In this document: in pieces, positions 4,410-7,227 of the stretch
Layout: the number at the start of each line of letters is the position of its first letter
Numbering within the stretch: position 1 is the first letter of the stretch
DNA from: Promethearchaeota archaeon
Lineage (GTDB): Archaea > Asgardarchaeota > Lokiarchaeia > Sigyniarchaeales > SOKP01
Length of the DNA stretch: 7,227 bases
Assembly: GCA_019894815.1 (NCBI GenBank)
Contig: JAGXNU010000108.1
Location: 1 to 7,227, forward strand
Reading direction: 5' to 3'
Program-made: the position numbers and the translations under genes
Notes under the pieces: model-generated
Database searches by the model: none
What the model was told of the DNA's origin: nothing
The model's input: only the letters and a program-made list of their open reading frames with translations

Positions 4410-7202
4410 TTATTTATTCTTTTCAAGAAGTTCTTGTATTCGCTTCTTTCGCTCAGCTCTTCGAGTAGAAATTTGAGTTCTTAAATCTTCTTCTTTTTTA
4501 GCAGGTTCTTCGATTTCAATTTCTTGAGTTTTCGCTTTTGTTGAAATACTCGATTTCCCATCAACTTCACTCTTCAAAGAATTAATAGTATCTTCAACTA
4601 ATGGAATGAATGATATTCCTACAAGAGTATCCTGAAGATTAAATTTAACTTCATTTAATTCTGAAATTGCTCGCCTGTGTTGATTCTTAGATAATGATAT
4701 TTGAGCAGAATCTAAGCCTCGATAGGATGCTTCGAATTTTTCCATGTTTTCACCCCTTTCGAGTTCACTCGTAGTAATAATTGGTACTTGACTTGCAGAA
4801 ATAAGTGTTTCTATTTGATGTAAAACCTGTTTCAAAAGTTTATCTTTCCCCATCTTTTTCAATTTTTTCCCTACTTTTTTCAAAGCTACAATCGCTTCAT
4901 TATATTTAAGGTCCTTAATGATTGTACCTGCTCGTTCCCATTCCTCATTGACAAATTCTTCTCGTTTCTTTCTTTTTTCTTCTTTCTTAATTATTTCTTG
5001 CTCTCCCCTTTTTGTCTCTGCTTCTTTTAAAAGATCTTCAATTTCTTGTTCCTTATCAATTTTAATTCGTTTTAAAGCTTTTAGTTTCTCTGTTTGTTTC
5101 ATTTCTCTCTTTAATATAAAGAGCAAATCGTTGTTAATTCGGCTAACTTCATGTGTCCATTCAAGTTTTTTGAATAGATCTCTTGCCATAATGTACTTTT
5201 CATGAGCTTCATCAAATTTCTTTTTATCTTTCAATTCAGTTCCTATTTCTAAAAATTTATATGCTTGTTCAGAAATAGATCTTTCTTGCTCTTTTTGGCG
5301 TTGGATCACCAGTAATTCTTGTCGTTTTTGGTTTTCCTGCCATTTCTTTAATTCGTGAGCCTTTGAAATTTTTTCATCCATTTGGGCTATATACGCCAAT
5401 TTTTCTTGCTCTTGTTGTATTTTCAGTTTTCTCTCATGTTCTAATTTTTCTTTCTTCCTCTTTATAGCCTTTATAGAGCCTTTTACCATTTGAACTCCTT
5501 CTTTCCAGTTAATTTCTGAAAATATTTTTTCGCTTTCGTTGTAATATTTAATGGCAGTCTCAAACTTGTTAAGTTGTAATTCCCTCTTTGCTAGATCCAT
5601 CAAATCAAAAGCTTGATCTTTCTTAGATTCGTACTTTCGTACTTTTTCCTCCCTTAATTCGATAGCTTGAACTTTTTGTTTCATTAATTCAGCTTCAGCT
5701 TCACGAGCTAATTTAGTTTCTACCTTTAGTTTCTGAAGTTCTTCGCCCTCTTTCTGTAGTTTTTGTTTCTCTAAATTCCTTAAATTTTTATCAGAAATTA
5801 ATTTCTCTTGATAATGTGAAATAGAATTTACTATTTGGGCAGCTTGTTCTAACCATCCGATTTGTTCGAATTTAAGTTTAGCTTCTCGGTACTTATCAAT
5901 AATTTGTTCATATGGACATTCATTATTTAAATTTCCCTTCATAATCTCAAGTTCATAGTTCTTAGCAATTTTTTCGGCTTCATTTATTCCATTTAAGATG
6001 GTTTCTGCCTCAGAATCTTTTTCTTTCTTGCTAGTTTCGAATTTTAGAGCTCTCATTTCCTGTAGATTTGCTGTTTTGCTAAATCTTTGATCCTGTTTAA
6101 TTGTCTTATTCTTTTCGTTTTCTAGTTTCTGCATCTCCAAATCTCTGAGATTATCATCCCTAACCTTTTTTTCTTTATAAAATCTAATAGTGGCTATCAA
6201 ACGGTTTGATTCGTCAATCCACTCAATATCTTTAAATATCTTTTTAGCTTGTTCATATTTTAAGATTGCATCATCATACGGACTCTTAATGAGTATAACA
6301 TCTTTTTTAATACTTAGTTCATAACTTCTAACGGCATTCTCAGCTTCATTGATTAGATTCATTGCTTTGTCAAGTTGAATATCTTTTTCATTTCTTTTTC
6401 CTTCTAATTCTTGTAATTTTTGTATATTTGATGTTTTTTCATCGGAGCTAACTTTAAATGACTCTTCATAGACTTTTTGTTTTTCAATTTTTTCTAACTC
6501 TAATTTTCGCAATCGGTTATCTTTCTCAGATTTTTCTCTGAATAATATAACTTGCTTTTTATATAGCTCAGCTTCTTCTTTCCATCCCCTTTTATAAACT
6601 TGTTTGTATATTTCCTCATATGTTTCACTAATTTTTAAAAATGGACAATCCTTCTCAAACTGACCCCTTTTAATTGCCATTTCATACTCTCTTGCTTCTT
6701 TTACAGTTGAATTGATAATATTATCTATATCCTTTTCAAACTTTTCGTCCTCTTTCTGAGTTTTCTGCTTTTCTTCAATAAATTTAAGTTTCTCTAATTG
6801 GAAACCATAGGCACTATCTTCTTTATTAATCTTCTTTAATTCTTCAAATTCCTTATCCTTTTCTAGCTTTTTGGCTTCAATTTCGCGTATTTTTAGCTCA
6901 TTTTTGTATAAAGCGGTATATTTTTTTATATGAGCTGAATAAATGGTCGCTTCTTCGATCCATCCTTTTTGAGATACAAAAGTTCGTGCTTGAGTGTAAA
7001 GTTCTAATATTCCGGGATATTTTGATTTAATGTCTAAATTACCTTTTTTTATCGCTTTTTTAAAGGCTATATCATATTCTCGTGCCATTTTTTCAGCCGA
7101 ATTTACCATTGAATCAATTTGCTTGCGAAATTCTAATGCTTCCTCCTCCTTGATCCGATCTTCTTCAAGAGTCTTTATTTTTTGAATTTTAATATCAGTC
7201 AT
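4410..7202 (-). CDS. Large TPR-like/coiled-coil repeat protein
   Basis: A 930-residue, almost wholly helical protein, extremely rich in Lys and Glu, without signal peptide, membrane segment, Walker motif or enzyme signature. It repeats a helical hairpin with the pattern YxxAxxxFxxxGWxEE. The marker Trp is at residues 81, 207, 328, 450, 566 and 682, a spacing of 116-126 residues, and a seventh unit (about 750-800) lacks the Trp. Charged coiled-coil linkers join the units; those after units 2 to 4 share a D-x-x-LR-x-LE-x-x-K motif. The Pro-containing tail (about 880-905) looks flexible and ends in a basic helix. A cytosolic scaffold is the best guess; it is not an SMC or Rad50 protein because the ATPase heads are missing. 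The ATG at 7202 has no clear ribosome site and no in-frame stop upstream within the window, so the start is uncertain; TATAAT at 7219-7224 might be a promoter for a near-leaderless mRNA. Confidence 0.85.
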   Translation of the reverse strand: MTDIKIQKIKTLEEDRIKEEEALEFRKQIDSMVNSAEKMAREYDIAFKKAIKKGNLDIKSKYPGILELYTQARTFVSQKGWIEEATIYSAHIKKYTALYKNELKIREIEAKKLEKDKEFEELKKINKEDSAYGFQLEKLKFIEEKQKTQKEDEKFEKDIDNIINSTVKEAREYEMAIKRGQFEKDCPFLKISETYEEIYKQVYKRGWKEEAELYKKQVILFREKSEKDNRLRKLELEKIEKQKVYEESFKVSSDEKTSNIQKLQELEGKRNEKDIQLDKAMNLINEAENAVRSYELSIKKDVILIKSPYDDAILKYEQAKKIFKDIEWIDESNRLIATIRFYKEKKVRDDNLRDLEMQKLENEKNKTIKQDQRFSKTANLQEMRALKFETSKKEKDSEAETILNGINEAEKIAKNYELEIMKGNLNNECPYEQIIDKYREAKLKFEQIGWLEQAAQIVNSISHYQEKLISDKNLRNLEKQKLQKEGEELQKLKVETKLAREAEAELMKQKVQAIELREEKVRKYESKKDQAFDLMDLAKRELQLNKFETAIKYYNESEKIFSEINWKEGVQMVKGSIKAIKRKKEKLEHERKLKIQQEQEKLAYIAQMDEKISKAHELKKWQENQKRQELLVIQRQKEQERSISEQAYKFLEIGTELKDKKKFDEAHEKYIMARDLFKKLEWTHEVSRINNDLLFILKREMKQTEKLKALKRIKIDKEQEIEDLLKEAETKRGEQEIIKKEEKRKKREEFVNEEWERAGTIIKDLKYNEAIVALKKVGKKLKKMGKDKLLKQVLHQIETLISASQVPIITTSELERGENMEKFEASYRGLDSAQISLSKNQHRRAISELNEVKFNLQDTLVGISFIPLVEDTINSLKSEVDGKSSISTKAKTQEIEIEEPAKKEEDLRTQISTRRAERKKRIQELLEKNK
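4750..4756 (-). promoter_or_regulatory. Internal Shine-Dalgarno-like site before Met820
   Basis: Inside the large repeat gene, GGGGTGA lies four bases before an in-frame ATG (4743-4745, residue 820). It matches the GGTGA core of the consensus. Initiation here would make a 111-residue C-terminal product starting MEKFEASYRG. The G-rich run stands out because the surrounding codons are A-rich. Confidence 0.3.
4803..5624 (-). repeat. Protein repeat units 5-7, TPR-like class
   Basis: Units at residues about 527-580, 645-700 and 752-800 of the large protein share the pattern A-x-x-x-x-x-x-x-KF/Y-x-x-A-x-x-x-Y/L-x-x-x-x-x-x-F/L. Examples are NKFETAIKYYNESEKIF (545-561) and KKFDEAHEKYIMARDLF (661-677). 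They are closer to ordinary TPRs than units 1-4 and lack the Pro-containing loop. Unit 7 has lost the Trp. Long Lys/Glu/Gln coiled coils separate them. Confidence 0.65.
5748..7124 (-). repeat. Protein repeat units 1-4, Pro-loop/GW class
   Basis: Four tandem units at residues about 27-116, 158-242, 276-362 and 398-485. Each has a first helix ending YE/YD-x-x-I/F-x-K, a loop with Pro (KYPG, DCPF, KSPY, ECPY), a second helix Y-x-x-A/V-x-x-x-F/V-x-x-x-G/E-W and a long third helix leading to the coiled coil. The period is 121-126 residues (about 370 bp). DNA identity between copies looks low, so the duplication is old and kept by selection on the protein. Confidence 0.7.
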
Positions 7203-7227
7203 TGCATCGCTTGTCTGAATTATATGC

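Noticed and set aside
4401..4418. ATTT tetranucleotide repeat as a phase-variation switch
   Set aside because: It overlaps the stop codon of the large gene, but adding or losing a unit still leaves a stop codon at almost the same place, so the protein would hardly change.
4918..5205. Plus-strand reading frame of 95 codons inside the large repeat gene
   Set aside because: It mirrors Lys/Glu-rich codons, giving a Ser/Phe-rich protein; no ribosome site or domain.
4410..7202. SMC/Rad50-type chromosome protein
   Set aside because: Coiled coils are present, but there is no Walker A, Walker B or ABC signature, and the repeats are hairpin units instead of two long arms with a hinge.

Overview
The window looks like the end of a metagenomic or single-cell contig from an archaeon. 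Three things point to this: a gene run for an archaeal/eukaryotic-type replication factor C (RFC) clamp loader, low G+C content, and Shine-Dalgarno sites next to archaeal-looking A/T-rich promoter boxes. The long, Lys/Glu-rich, coiled-coil repeat protein and the split into two RFC small subunits would suit an Asgard (Lokiarchaeota-like) genome. That lineage call is inference; nothing in the window proves it. The first 24 bases are not biological: they are the end of the Illumina Nextera read-1 adapter joined to the DNA inside a gene.

Positions 25-2879 (minus strand) read as one transcription unit in the order GNAT acetyltransferase, RFC small subunit 1 (intact ATPase motifs), RFC small subunit 2 (degenerate ATPase), RFC large subunit (cut off by the adapter just after its Walker A motif). 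The spacing is tight: 23 bp, then a 4-bp start/stop overlap, then 9 bp with the ribosome site overlapping the previous stop codon. The three RFC proteins should assemble into the ring that loads the PCNA sliding clamp onto primer-template DNA. Small subunit 2 has lost the Walker B and sensor 2 residues but keeps the SRC arginine-finger motif. This is the pattern expected of a specialised end subunit such as eukaryotic Rfc5 (human RFC3).

Positions 2880-3835 (minus strand) hold two small genes with their own putative promoters: a 91-residue multi-CxxC zinc-ribbon protein and a 107-residue basic-tailed protein that weakly resembles PC4-type single-stranded DNA-binding coactivators. The 344-bp gap at 3836-4179 carries divergent promoters and two short palindromes. 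Next, on the plus strand, is a 67-residue ribbon-helix-helix regulator (4180-4383). It converges on a T-rich tract with the last gene.

Positions 4410-7202 (minus strand) encode a 930-residue helical protein made of at least six units of about 100-125 residues. Each pairs a TPR-like hairpin, marked by a conserved Trp, with a charged coiled-coil linker. An internal Shine-Dalgarno-like site before Met820 could give a separate C-terminal product. The start lies 25 bp from the window edge and may be further upstream.
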